Positions 1-7,484 of a stretch of DNA of 11,763 nucleotides are shown one piece after another. Position 1 is the first letter of the stretch. Every line of letters starts with the position of its first letter. Under the pieces are notes generated by a model. That model saw only the letters and a program-made list of their open reading frames with translations. It was not told the DNA's origin and did not search any database. Position numbers and translations under genes: made by a program. This stretch comes from Phycisphaerales bacterium UBA4658 (GTDB lineage Bacteria > Planctomycetota > Phycisphaerae > Phycisphaerales > UBA1924). Location of the stretch: assembly GCA_002405485.1 (NCBI GenBank), contig DHLW01000048.1, positions 304 to 12,066 on the forward strand. Reading direction: 5' to 3'.

Positions 1-2603
1 CCCTCGATCTCGGCGAGCTTGGCGAGCGCGTTGTAGATGATGGCGCGGTTGTCGCGTTCGTCGCGTTCGGAGATTCCGGGAGTGCCGAGGGCGTCCTGGG
101 CGCGGTCGAGGATGGGTCGAGCGTCCTGGAGGCGATCGAAGACGATGTAGGACATGCCGAGGTTGCCCAGGAACCGCGCGCGGGAGCGGCCTTCGGCTGG
201 CGCGAGCTGCTCGGCGGAGGCGTTGAGCCAGCCGAGGATGTCGGCGTCGGCGGCTCGGTCGCGTCTGCGGCAATAGGCCTCGAACTCGGTCATGGCCTTG
301 ACGACGCTCTCCCACTCTCCGGGGCCGGCGACCATGAGGCGGATGCTGACGGCTCGGCGGCCCCACTGGATGGCCTGGTCGACCTGACCCGTGACGCGGT
401 AGACATCGCGGAGGCGGCTGACGGCGCGCTCGGTCTGGAAGTCGCCCGGTCCATAGGCCCTCGTGGACATGTCGACGGCAGCGGTAAGGAACCGGACGGC
501 GTCGTCAACGCGGTTGACGCGGCGTGCGGCGGTGCCGGCGTTGACGAGCGCGACGATGCGGAAGGGGTGTCCGTCTGGGAAGAGCTTCTCGGTCTCTTCC
601 GGGAGCGTGCGGGCGTATTCCCAGGCCTCTTCGTACTTCTCGGCGTTCTGCAGGGCGGTGGCCAGGTTGTTGATGGCGACGAGCGTGGACTGTGGGCCAG
701 CTTCGCGGCTGCTGCGAGAGCGCTTGACGAACTCTCGGCTGAGGTCGAGGGCTTCGTCTTTGCGTTCCTGGGCCTGGACGGTGGCGATGAGCACGCTGAA
801 GGTGATGAGCGTGCCGCGTGCCGAGGGTCCAAGGAGGCGCTCCTGGCGTGTGAGCGCGTCACGGAGGATGGGTTCTGCCTCGGCGAATCTGCTCTGGGCC
901 TGAATCGAGGTGGCGAGGGCGACGCGGGCGTTGATGATGGGAAGGTAGTCGTCTGACGCGTTGCCGTAGAGCTCGATTGCGCGACGTGCGGCGGCCTCGG
1001 CCTCCTTGGGCTGATCGTTGAGCATGAAGGAGGAGGCGAGATCGGCATGGGCGGTTGCCAGGGCGTGTGTGTCGATGGGGGTCTGGGCCTGGATGATCGC
1101 GATGCGGAGTTGCTGCTGGGAGATGGCCTCCGGGCGCAGACCCAGGAGCCGGAAGGTGTTGCCGAGCAGTCCTCGGACTTCGGCTTCGAGCTCGGGTTCG
1201 TTGCCGAAGCGGTCGTTGACGTTCTCGGAGGATCGTCTGAGGACGTCGATCACGCGGACTTCGTAGCCGTCGCGATCGGGGGATGCGGCCTGGATCATGT
1301 CGACGAGCAGGTAGTCCTTGATGGCGTTTGCGCGGGCGGCCTCACGCGAGGCACGGGCGGCCTCGGAGGCGGCGAGCTCGCGCGCGTTCTGTGCTCGGCG
1401 GAACATGACGAGAGTGGAGACCAGGCCGACGACCAGGGCCAGGAAGACGCCGAGCACACCGGCGACGAGGACCTTGTTGCGCTTGGCGAACTTGGAGAGC
1501 TGGTAGGTGGCGCTCGGGGGGCGTGCGTGCACGGGCTCGCCGCGGAGGAAGCGTTCGACATCGGCGGCGAGCTCTGCGGCGGACTGGTATCTGCGGGCGA
1601 TGTCCTTCTCGAGCGCGCGGGAGACGATGGCATCGAGATCGCCGGCGAGGGTGCGGTCGAGGGTGCGCATCGAGGGCGGGTCCTGCTCGATGACGATGCG
1701 CATGGCCTCGGGGATGGTGCGGCCGGAGAGCGAGAGCGGCAACCGACCGGTGAGCAGTTCGTAGGCGATGGCGCCCAGCGCGTAGACATCGCATCGGGCG
1801 TCGATCTTGTCGGAGTCGCCGGCGGCCTGCTCGGGGCTCATGTACGCGAGCGTGCCGACGATCTGTCCGGTGTGGGTGCGGAGGGTGTTGGCGGGCTCGT
1901 CGGAGCCGGTGGCTCGGGCGATGCCGAAGTCCAGGACCTTGGGCTGGCCGAGCGGGTCGGTGTCGAGTCGCTCGACGAGAATGTTGCCGGGCTTGAGGTC
2001 GCGGTGGATGAATCCTCGGCCGTGGGCGTACTGGACGGCCTGGCAGAGTCGGACGATGAGCGTCAGCCGGTCATTGCGAGAGAGGGAGAGCTTGTCGCAG
2101 TGGGACTTGATGTCCGGACCGGAGACGAACTCCATGGCGAAATAGGGCTGGTCTCGGCCGTCGAGGTTGACCATGCCGGCCTGGTAGATCTGGGCGATGC
2201 CCGGGTGCTTGAGCTGGCCGAGGACCTCGGCTTCTCGAGCAAATCGCTTGATGCCGCTTGGGGTCATGGCGTCCCAGCGCATGACCTTGAGAGCGACGGT
2301 GCGGCGCGGGCTCTGCTGGATGGCCTGGTAGACGACGCCCATGCCGCCGCGGCCGAGTTCGCGCTCGATCCGGAATCCGGCGATGTCCTTTGGCGGCCCG
2401 ATGTCGGGCATGGCGACGGCCTGTGCGGCAAGCACGCCGCGGGTGCCGGTGTCGAGTTCGTGGAGGAGGGCCTGCACTTCCCGCTTGAGGTCGGGGTCGT
2501 GGGCGCAGCGTGATTCGACGAAGTCGGTCCTCGCCTGGCCCGAGAGGTCGGCGGCGTGCTGGAAGATGTCTTCCAGAAGGGCACGACGTTCCCGGTCGGT
2601 CAC
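1..2603 (-). CDS. Ser/Thr protein kinase with one membrane helix and a TPR-rich C-terminal part (3' end outside window)
   Basis: The protein phosphorylates Ser/Thr residues; its targets are unknown. I read one open frame of about 867 codons from a GTG start, with no stop before the left edge. An N-terminal helical stretch (about 1-60) precedes the kinase domain (about 76-355). Visible kinase motifs are the glycine loop GRGGMGV (84-90), Lys106 in VALK, a probable helix-C Glu124, HRDLKPGN (200-207), DFG (225-227) and GTLAYMSPEQ (250-259). A hydrophobic helix lies at about 378-400, followed by a Glu/Ala/Arg-rich helical segment. From about residue 430 onward the sequence is helical with TPR-like repeats. 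The kinase is probably cytoplasmic and the TPR part outside the membrane. The GTG overlaps the upstream sigma gene's TGA (GTGA), which fixes the start and suggests coupled translation. It probably works with that sigma factor (inference from context). Most codons end in C. Confidence 0.93.
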   Translation of the reverse strand, partial: MTDRERRALLEDIFQHAADLSGQARTDFVESRCAHDPDLKREVQALLHELDTGTRGVLAAQAVAMPDIGPPKDIAGFRIERELGRGGMGVVYQAIQQSPRRTVALKVMRWDAMTPSGIKRFAREAEVLGQLKHPGIAQIYQAGMVNLDGRDQPYFAMEFVSGPDIKSHCDKLSLSRNDRLTLIVRLCQAVQYAHGRGFIHRDLKPGNILVERLDTDPLGQPKVLDFGIARATGSDEPANTLRTHTGQIVGTLAYMSPEQAAGDSDKIDARCDVYALGAIAYELLTGRLPLSLSGRTIPEAMRIVIEQDPPSMRTLDRTLAGDLDAIVSRALEKDIARRYQSAAELAADVERFLRGEPVHARPPSATYQLSKFAKRNKVLVAGVLGVFLALVVGLVSTLVMFRRAQNARELAASEAARASREAARANAIKDYLLVDMIQAASPDRDGYEVRVIDVLRRSSENVNDRFGNEPELEAEVRGLLGNTFRLLGLRPEAISQQQLRIAIIQAQTPIDTHALATAHADLASSFMLNDQPKEAEAAARRAIELYGNASDDYLPIINARVALATSIQAQSRFAEAEPILRDALTRQERLLGPSARGTLITFSVLIATVQAQERKDEALDLSREFVKRSRSSREAGPQSTLVAINNLATALQNAEKYEEAWEYARTLPEETEKLFPDGHPFRIVALVNAGTAARRVNRVDDAVRFLTAAVDMSTRAYGPGDFQTERAVSRLRDVYRVTGQVDQAIQWGRRAVSIRLMVAGPGEWESVVKAMTEFEAYCRRRDRAADADILGWLNASAEQLAPAEGRSRARFLGNLGMSYIVFDRLQDARPILDRAQDALGTPGISERDERDNRAIIYNALAKLAEIE

Positions 2604-3232
2604 GTCGGGGCCTCCGGGGTGAGCCCGCCGGCGTGCCGCTCGCGGAGCTTGCTCTGGAGCCAGGAGCGGGCAAAGCGCCACTCGCGCTCGACGGTGGAGA
2701 GCGAGACGTTCAGCGCCAGGGCGACCTGTTCGCTGGTGAGCCCGGCGAAGAAGCGGAGCATGACGACCTCGGCCTTGCGCGGGTCGTCGTGCTCCAGTTG
2801 GCGGAGGAGATCGTCGAGGGCGAGCATGTCCTCGGCGGGGACGGAGAACTGGGCGTCCTGCTCGGAGCGGTTGGGTGGGGCGATGGGTTGGGCGTCGTCG
2901 ATGTCGACGCGCTTGCGCCCGCCGCCGTGCTTGATCGCGGCCTTTCGGCGGGCCTGCTCGACGAGGATGTCGCGCATGGCCCTTGCGGCGGCGCCGAAGA
3001 AGTGGCCGCGGTGGTCCCAGCCCTGGTTGTTGTCGGCGACGCGGAGGTAGGCCTCGTGGACGAGTGCGGTGGGCTGGAGGGTGTTGCCCGGGGGCGTGCG
3101 GGCGAGGCGGGCCGCGGCGAGTTTGCGGAGTTCGGCGTAGACGAGCGGGAGGAGTTCGGCGGACTGCTTCTGGTCGCCGCGGGCGGCGGCGTTGAGGGCG
3201 TGGGTGATCTTGTGGTCGAGGTCCTTGCTCAT
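2600..3232 (-). CDS. ECF-type RNA polymerase sigma factor (Sigma70_ECF, PF07638 / TIGR02999-like)
   Basis: A 210-residue sigma factor that would direct RNA polymerase to a specific promoter set. Region 2 covers about residues 20-98, including TALVHEAYLRVAD (55-67) and the HFFGAAARAMRDILVEQAR stretch (77-95), both typical of the planctomycete-expanded ECF family named in the call. A linker follows, with a basic GGGRKR patch. Region 4 covers about 150-198, with a helix-turn-helix around LTSEQVALALNVSLSTVEREW (split at 165-185). The start is ATG, with no strong Shine-Dalgarno upstream (only CCGGGGC). The stop overlaps the GTG of the kinase gene by 4 bases. No separate anti-sigma gene lies downstream, so the kinase is the natural candidate partner. 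The 259 bp upstream of the start are non-coding and should contain its promoter, which I could not assign. Confidence 0.95.
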   Translation of the reverse strand: MSKDLDHKITHALNAAARGDQKQSAELLPLVYAELRKLAAARLARTPPGNTLQPTALVHEAYLRVADNNQGWDHRGHFFGAAARAMRDILVEQARRKAAIKHGGGRKRVDIDDAQPIAPPNRSEQDAQFSVPAEDMLALDDLLRQLEHDDPRKAEVVMLRFFAGLTSEQVALALNVSLSTVEREWRFARSWLQSKLRERHAGGLTPEAPT

Positions 3233-3491
3233 CGTGGGTTGCCCCGGAGCAGGGAGGGGCGGTAACGCATCTCGTGAATGATAGAAACCCTCCGGTGGCG
3301 TATGTATCGACCAGAACGACCGCTTGCAGGAGCGAACGATGTGTCGGTCGGGGCGTCTAGGAAGGGGTGCTTGGGACGCGTGGCTGCACGTGGCCTGGAC
3401 TGGTCACCCCGCTCATGGCCTCCGGCATGGCAGCCGCGAGCGGGCCGCTTCGACCGATTCAAGGACCTGTCGGGGAGCGGCATGCCGCCGG

Positions 3492-4109
3492 TCAGGCTGC
3501 CTGGCGGGCGATGGTGATGAGCAGGAGGCACCCGGTGGTCGAGAAACTCCGGCCGTGGTCGGTGTGGGGAAGGCACCGCTGGTAGTCCCCCTTTGCCAGG
3601 ACGGTGCCGGCGATGTTGAGGGAGCCCTCGATGACGTAGCACTCTTCGAGGCCGTCGTGGTGGTGATCGGGATAGTCGGCGCCGGGCTCCATGCGGATGA
3701 GCATGGTGACGCGGTTGATGGAGCGGTCGTCGAGGAGCGTGCGGGCCTGAACGCCCGGTGCGAGATCGGTCCAGTGCCCGGCGTCGGTGCGGAGCGTGAG
3801 AAAGGGCGTCTGCTCGTCGCTGGGGGAGCCGATGCGGGCCTGGGCGTCGGCGTGCACGCGGGCCATGAGCGCCGACTTGATCCCGGGAGGGGGCGTCAGG
3901 GCGGGTGTCGCAGTGGCAAGGGCGTCGAGCACCGCGGCATCGCGCGACAGTTGGCGGCGCTGGTGAAAGAGAGCGACCAGAAGCGACTGCTCGAACGCGC
4001 GTTGTTCCTCCGGCGAGAGCGCGCCTGCGACAAAGAGCGCGACGGCCTCGGCGAAGGCCTCGTCGGACATGGGCGTGGGGCGGGCGTGGTTGTGCGCCTG
4101 ATCGCTCAT
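3492..4109 (-). CDS. ChrR-like anti-sigma factor with C-terminal cupin domain
   Basis: A 205-residue protein likely to bind and inhibit the sigma factor encoded just upstream, and to release it when the cupin senses a signal. The N-terminal part (about 14-65) has the anti-sigma look FVAGALSPEEQRAFEQSL. It lacks the HxxxCxxC zinc motif of ChrR/ZAS proteins, since no cysteine occurs before residue 157. The C-terminal part (about 100-200) is a cupin of the ChrR_cupin type. It has His149-x-His151-x3-Glu155, which matches the HxHxxxE metal-ligand pattern, and a later His at 182 or 185. There is no signal peptide or membrane helix, so it is cytoplasmic. Its ATG overlaps the sigma stop as ATGA, which argues for a two-gene operon. 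Naming it anti-sigma rests on operon context plus the cupin. In characterised ChrR the signal is singlet oxygen or organic peroxides; the signal here is unknown. Confidence 0.85.
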   Translation of the reverse strand: MSDQAHNHARPTPMSDEAFAEAVALFVAGALSPEEQRAFEQSLLVALFHQRRQLSRDAAVLDALATATPALTPPPGIKSALMARVHADAQARIGSPSDEQTPFLTLRTDAGHWTDLAPGVQARTLLDDRSINRVTMLIRMEPGADYPDHHHDGLEECYVIEGSLNIAGTVLAKGDYQRCLPHTDHGRSFSTTGCLLLITIARQAA

Positions 4110-4741
4110 GCGACACCTCCGTCGGCAAGGTGCGCCTGCTGATCCTCAAGAATGTCACGCAGGCGACGCACGCCGGAGCGTATTCGGGTCTTGACGGTGC
4201 CCACCGGCACCCCCTGCACGCGTGCGATCTCCTCGCGGGAAAGACCGCGATAGAAGGCGAGCACGACGGCCTGACGCTGCTCGTCGGGGAGCAGATCGAG
4301 GGCCGAGTGCGTGTCGTACCCGGGTTCGTGAACGGGGAGCGCCTCGGGCGTGTGATCGAGGCGGGGCAGGAGATCATCGACCGAGTCGCCACCGATGAGG
4401 CGGTCCCGGCCGAGTTTGCGGACGCGATCGAGCGCTCGGCTGCGGGCGACCATCATGATCCACCCGGCGGGCGAGCAGAGCGCGGGGTTGTAGGTCCCCG
4501 CCGTTCTCCAGATGGTCCAGAACGCCTCCTGGAGAGTGTCCTCGGCGTCTGCCCTGGAGCGGAAGAACCCTGAGAGCAGACCGAGCACGCGCGGCGCGAA
4601 ACGGTCATAGAGGATGCTCAACGCCGTTGCATCACCAGCCGCAATCTGGTGCAGAAGGTCGTGGTCGGTCGGAGTCGGCGCGCTCACGCGGGTTCTCACT
4701 TGGCCGGCGCATCGTTCGATGGGTTCGAGCAGCGCAGTCAT
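4106..4741 (-). CDS. ECF RNA polymerase sigma factor (RpoE/SigK type), partner of the cupin anti-sigma
   Basis: A 211-residue sigma factor. Region 2 covers about 40-108 (LYDRFAPRVLG, then AEDTLQEAFWTIWRTAGTY, then AGWIMMVARSRALDRVR). Region 4 covers about 148-200 (LPDEQRQAVVLAFYRGLSR, then EEIARVQGVPVGTVKTRIRSG). I chose the ATG at 4741 because GGGGAG (4752-4757) lies 10 bases upstream, and because the 36 residues before it, reachable from a GTG at 4849, are low-complexity Ser/Thr/Pro sequence unlike a sigma factor. GTG starts a few codons further in are also possible. The stop codon overlaps the anti-sigma ATG (ATGA). By analogy with RpoE/ChrR pairs it is held inactive by the cupin protein and released by the signal. 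The leader 4742-4939 should hold its promoter, but I found no convincing ECF-type motif there. Confidence 0.93.
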   Translation of the reverse strand: MTALLEPIERCAGQVRTRVSAPTPTDHDLLHQIAAGDATALSILYDRFAPRVLGLLSGFFRSRADAEDTLQEAFWTIWRTAGTYNPALCSPAGWIMMVARSRALDRVRKLGRDRLIGGDSVDDLLPRLDHTPEALPVHEPGYDTHSALDLLPDEQRQAVVLAFYRGLSREEIARVQGVPVGTVKTRIRSGVRRLRDILEDQQAHLADGGVA

Positions 4742-4939
4742 AAGGATACTGCTCCCCGCATGCGGCACCGACGAAGAGTGCGACGGAAGAAGCCCGCGGG
4801 TTTTGGGTGTCGGCGAATCGTGCTGTGTGTTTGATTTTTGTTCGGACACGATGCGATGGGATTGCTCTGAGCGCAGAGTTGCGATTGGTTGCTGTTTGGC
4901 ATTTGTCGTCGGCGGAGTGCGTGTGCGAGCGAGGACGGG

Positions 4940-5476
4940 CTACCTCGGCCAGAGCCACGCGAAGATGGCGCCGGCGATCAGGCCGTAGACGACGCCGTCG
5001 ACGAAGTTCAGGATCATGGCGCGGCGTGCGTTCTGGAACCAGACGTCGCACACCACGCCGCCGAAGGCGAAGCCGAGCACGCCGGCGGTGCCCATGACCT
5101 GCATGACCTTGGCAAACTCGGCGCCTTTGGGGAGTGCGGCGTGACCCAGATAGGCCATGGCGGTGGCGGTGAGGAGGAACCAGAGGACGCTGAAGAGCAT
5201 GGGCTTGGCCATGTTGAGCGGCGCCCAGACGCGGAGCAGCCCGATCGGCCCTTTGGTCGGGGCTTTCTTCAGGGCTTTGAAGTCGGGATAGCCGTAGACG
5301 CCGGGGGCGATGTTGTGCGACGCGAGGACTGCCGTGAGCGAGCGCTCGGCGTCGGGCGCGAGGGCTTTGAAGTCCTTGGCGTGATGGTTCAGGAGCATCC
5401 ACCCCAGCGCGCTGGCGAACCAGACGGCGACGCCGGAGAGCAGGATCGGCAGCCACAGATCGATGATGAACGCCAT
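4940..5476 (-). CDS. Conserved small membrane protein of unknown function
   Basis: A 178-residue protein with about four hydrophobic helices (roughly 7-29, 92-112, 126-146 and 157-177). A hydrophilic loop (30-90) holds the APGVYGYPDF and KGPIGLLRVW segments. The end is characteristic: FVDGVVYGLIAGAIFAWLWP. I recognise this as the pattern of an unnamed bacterial membrane protein family: a hydrophobic start, a PG-Y-P loop, and a DG-VYGL-tAG-FgWLWP ending. I know of no assigned function. The ATG at 5476 has an ideal Shine-Dalgarno AGGAG (5483-5487) six bases upstream, so the 24 upstream in-frame residues are not used. It lies 81 bp downstream of the broken zinc-ribbon gene and 198 bp upstream of the sigma/anti-sigma pair, so it may be a single-gene unit. 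Confidence 0.85.
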   Translation of the reverse strand: MAFIIDLWLPILLSGVAVWFASALGWMLLNHHAKDFKALAPDAERSLTAVLASHNIAPGVYGYPDFKALKKAPTKGPIGLLRVWAPLNMAKPMLFSVLWFLLTATAMAYLGHAALPKGAEFAKVMQVMGTAGVLGFAFGGVVCDVWFQNARRAMILNFVDGVVYGLIAGAIFAWLWPR

Positions 5477-5482
5477 GGGCGA

Positions 5483-5487
5483 CTCCT
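5483..5487 (-). promoter_or_regulatory. Shine-Dalgarno AGGAG for the membrane protein at 4940-5476
   Basis: Read on the minus strand, AGGAG is followed by six bases and then ATG. It is the strongest ribosome site in the window and decides the start of this gene. Most other genes here have weak or no Shine-Dalgarno. Confidence 0.8.
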
Positions 5488-5557
5488 GCAAAGCATGCCC
5501 CGCCTCCGGCGATGCTGAGAGTGTCGCAGGGATGGGAGAGCGGTGCAAGTTTGGCGG

Positions 5558-6250
5558 TTATGGCTGGCCGCACTCGGGGCAGGGGGAGGTGGGCGGGGTG
5601 TGGCGGAGGTCGCGGCGGCTGTGGGGGCAGAGGCTGCCGCGAGCACGGAGTCGAGCGCGGAAACGCCGAAGAAGCAGCAAGGGAAGCTCGATCATCGCAA
5701 CAAACACGATGGCGTTCGCGGGGAGTTCAGTCCAACGTGGGGACCATGGCACACACGTTGGAGCGTTTGGGCGATTGGGCAGGTCGATGAGGACATGCGA
5801 GTTGAGCAGAGTGGGTGCTGTCGGCGGCTCCTTGTGGACTCTCGGCGGTGAAACGTTGGTTGTTGAAAGTGCTTGCCAGCACACTGCTTGCTCGCTGAAG
5901 AGGGTTGGGACGGTTGCTCTCCAACCTTCGAGCGAGCGGAATGGCCAGGCGGATCAGATCAACTCGACTTGGCCGTCCGCTCCAAAGTGTGCTAAGCCGA
6001 TACTCGCGGGATGCGTGCCCTGAGGGTGATAGTCGATTGTCGGAAGTTGCAGTAGTACCGAAATTAGCGTGGGAGCTTCGTCGATATTGTCATCCAAGTA
6101 GCGAGTCCACAGCACGACGCGGGAGGATGTCGCCCAATCTTGTCGGCCAACGTCGTGCGCGCCGATGTCGATACGTGCTCCGACGAGTGCGGTCAGCATG
6201 GAAAGGGCTATCTGCAAGAGGATGCGTGGGAAGAGCCAGTGCCTGCCCAT
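5558..6250 (-). pseudogene. Membrane/zinc-ribbon hypothetical protein broken by an in-frame TGA
   Basis: One reading frame runs from ATG 6250 to TAA 5558 with a single internal TGA at 5956-5954 (codon 99). Before it lies a hydrophobic N-terminal helix (WLFPRILLQIALSMLTALVG) and a soluble part ending GADGQVELI. After it the frame continues SAWPFRSLEGWRA, then LPANAIVFVAMIELPLLLL (a second membrane helix), an Arg-rich patch, and the ending CPHSRRDLRHTPP...CPECG. This order resembles planctomycete small membrane proteins that end in a CPxCGYDLR...CPECG zinc ribbon and contain a WP-RSL motif. That continuity argues for one gene rather than two. TGA could come from CGA (Arg) by one C-to-T change. 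The first zinc knuckle is also damaged: the second Cys is a Ser (AGC, 5618-5620). An in-frame TAA lies 11 codons upstream of the ATG. Alternatives are a sequencing error or a genuinely short 98-residue protein. Confidence 0.6.
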
Positions 6251-6381
6251 GTTGCTGATACCTGTCGTGAGCAGGTGGCTTTATGGGTGTCGGAAGAACT
6301 CAGGCACTTCGCTTGCGCTTTGGGCTCGTTGGGTATATGGGGATGCACGCGGACTCGGGGTGAGTCTGACGTCTTGGGTGC

Positions 6382-6397
6382 CAGGGCTTGCGCCCTG
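6382..6397. repeat. Hairpin CAGGGC-TTGC-GCCCTG, likely a dispersed-repeat remnant
   Basis: A perfect 6-bp stem with a TTGC loop lies in the 211-bp gap between the DUF4261 gene and the broken zinc-ribbon gene. No T-run follows on either strand, so it is not a standard intrinsic terminator. The flanks (GGGTGC before, GAGTCCTCACG after) look like a short dispersed repeat unit. That reading is recalled pattern and was not tested here. Confidence 0.4.
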
Positions 6398-6461
6398 AGT
6401 CCTCACGATGTTCGTGGCGCACTTGGAGCAAAGTAACTCAGAAAGGCGCAGTCCTGATCGG

Positions 6462-7292
6462 TTACGGAAGGTGCAGTCGGATTATGTCCTCGCCGCGTCG
6501 GAAGCGGGAACCGGTGTGTTCGATGCGCATTCGTTCTTCGGCGGAGCGGCCAAAGGTCTGTCCGTCGAGAAGTACCGGGCCAGCGTCTAAGACATAAATC
6601 GCCAAGTCGATGGCGAGCATGCGCAGGTCACCAGCAGGCATGCGTGTATCGATGATCTCGAACTCTTTTTGTCCGAGAGACCGAAGGCCATGGGTCGTGA
6701 GAGTGAAAGGACCCTGCGGGCCGCGCGCCGAGATGAGTACGCCGACCCAAAGCATGGCTGGGTGGATCCCCTCCTCGTCGGCCGTGCGTACGGCGTCAAT
6801 GAAATCCTCGGGCTTGTGGCAGAGCCCGGCGTTGCCCCAATATACACCCGCGGGTTTCCCGGCGTGCATCGCCGCGGCGATAAGGCGGCTGACGGCGAGT
6901 GCGCACGCCGCGGCATCGATCGGTGTCGTGTTCTGGCCGCCTGGGAGGCAGACACAGATTGCGTGCGAGCGGTGTGATTTCAGGGATGAGGCGGCGTCCG
7001 GCCACATCCATGACACTTGGCAGGCCGTTTCAACCTCGGGCCAGGGGATCGGCGTGTCGACGTGAGCAAACATCAGCGAAGTTGTGCCGGTCGTAAACGC
7101 AATGGGGCTGCCTTCCGGCCGTGGCTCTGCATCGGGCTGCAGTGCGGGCTGATTGGGAAAAAGCTCTGTCCATGCGGTCGAGATCGCTTCGGCGGAGGGC
7201 GCAGTGTGGTTAGAAAACGCAATCATGGCCATCTGCGGACCGACTTGTATCGGCGCAGAGGATCGTCGTTTCCCGAAAAGCCATTTGAGCAT
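6462..7292 (-). CDS. DUF4261 domain-containing protein
   Basis: A 276-residue soluble protein of unknown function. I assign DUF4261 (PF14080-like) from its C-terminal half. This has FTLTTHGLRSLGQKEFEIID (about 196-215), then a Pro-ala-gly spacer, AIDLAIYVLDAGPVLLDGQTFGRS (about 227-250), and a final RIEHTGSR...IIRLHLP. The first half has IPWPEVETACQVSWMWPDA (about 82-100) and GVYWGNAGL (149-157). No signal peptide or membrane helix is seen. I chose the ATG at 7292 (MLKWLFGKRR) because the 38 upstream in-frame residues look non-coding and a promoter ends only six bases before this ATG, which suggests a leaderless message. It lies downstream of the deoxyhypusine synthase terminator, so it is its own unit. 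Base composition around it is less GC-rich than in the kinase genes. No toxin, phage or secretion gene is adjacent to hint at a role. Confidence 0.85.
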   Translation of the reverse strand: MLKWLFGKRRSSAPIQVGPQMAMIAFSNHTAPSAEAISTAWTELFPNQPALQPDAEPRPEGSPIAFTTGTTSLMFAHVDTPIPWPEVETACQVSWMWPDAASSLKSHRSHAICVCLPGGQNTTPIDAAACALAVSRLIAAAMHAGKPAGVYWGNAGLCHKPEDFIDAVRTADEEGIHPAMLWVGVLISARGPQGPFTLTTHGLRSLGQKEFEIIDTRMPAGDLRMLAIDLAIYVLDAGPVLLDGQTFGRSAEERMRIEHTGSRFRRGEDIIRLHLP

Positions 7293-7298
7293 GTTCGC

Positions 7299-7327
7299 AA
7301 GATAACGTGTGACGGCAGTGGTCGCAA
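7299..7327 (-). promoter_or_regulatory. Sigma-70-like promoter, probably leaderless, for the DUF4261 gene
   Basis: On the minus strand TTGCGA (7327-7322) is separated by exactly 17 bases from TATCTT (7304-7299). Each box matches four of six consensus positions. The gene's ATG begins seven bases after the -10 box, where a transcript would normally start, and there is no Shine-Dalgarno. Confidence 0.45.
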
Positions 7328-7420
7328 GGCCTTGCAGGGAAAGTACAGAAACGGCAACGGCCCGATCGACGGCAGTCAATCTGCTGCAAAGAGACGCTCG
7401 CTTCACATGCGAGATGCAAC

Positions 7421-7444
7421 AAAAAACCCGAGCTTGCGCTCGGG
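7421..7444 (-). terminator. Intrinsic terminator of the deoxyhypusine synthase gene
   Basis: On the minus strand CCCGAGC, a 4-base loop and GCTCGGG form a perfect 7-bp GC-rich stem, followed directly by six Ts. It begins 40 bases after the TAA/TGA-side end of the gene at 7485 and lies before the DUF4261 promoter, so it separates the two units. Confidence 0.88.
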
Positions 7445-7484
7445 GCTCTGATGATGCATTCTTGTTGATGGTCTTGGCGTCGGC

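Noticed and set aside
1047..2513. Long plus-strand open frame (488 codons)
   Set aside because: It is antisense to the minus-strand kinase, whose glycine loop, HRD, DFG and APE-type motifs are unmistakable. The plus translation is Gly/Val/Glu-rich with no domain, a usual artefact of C-ending codons in high-GC DNA.
3477..3488. Palindrome GCGGCATGCCGC just after the anti-sigma stop as a terminator
   Set aside because: It can form only a 4-bp stem with a 4-base loop and has no following T-run on the minus strand.
3229..4392. Minus-strand frame of 387 codons spanning the anti-sigma and part of the sigma gene
   Set aside because: It is out of frame with both well-supported genes and Arg/Pro/His-rich; it contains no domain.
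4800..4850. GTG start at 4849 and an ECF-like promoter (CGAAC with CGATT further down) for the minus-strand sigma gene
   Set aside because: The extra N-terminal 36 residues look like untranslated leader, and the putative boxes have poor sequence and wrong spacing compared with the GGAACC-N16-CGT case.
4865..4878. Inverted repeat CTCTG-AGCG-CAGAG as terminator of the membrane protein gene
   Set aside because: The stem is only 5 bp and no T-run follows. It may be chance.
5463..6023. Plus-strand open frames around 5463-6023 as genes
   Set aside because: They lie opposite the zinc-ribbon gene remnant, show no domain, and have Ser/Arg/Gly-rich composition typical of shadow frames.
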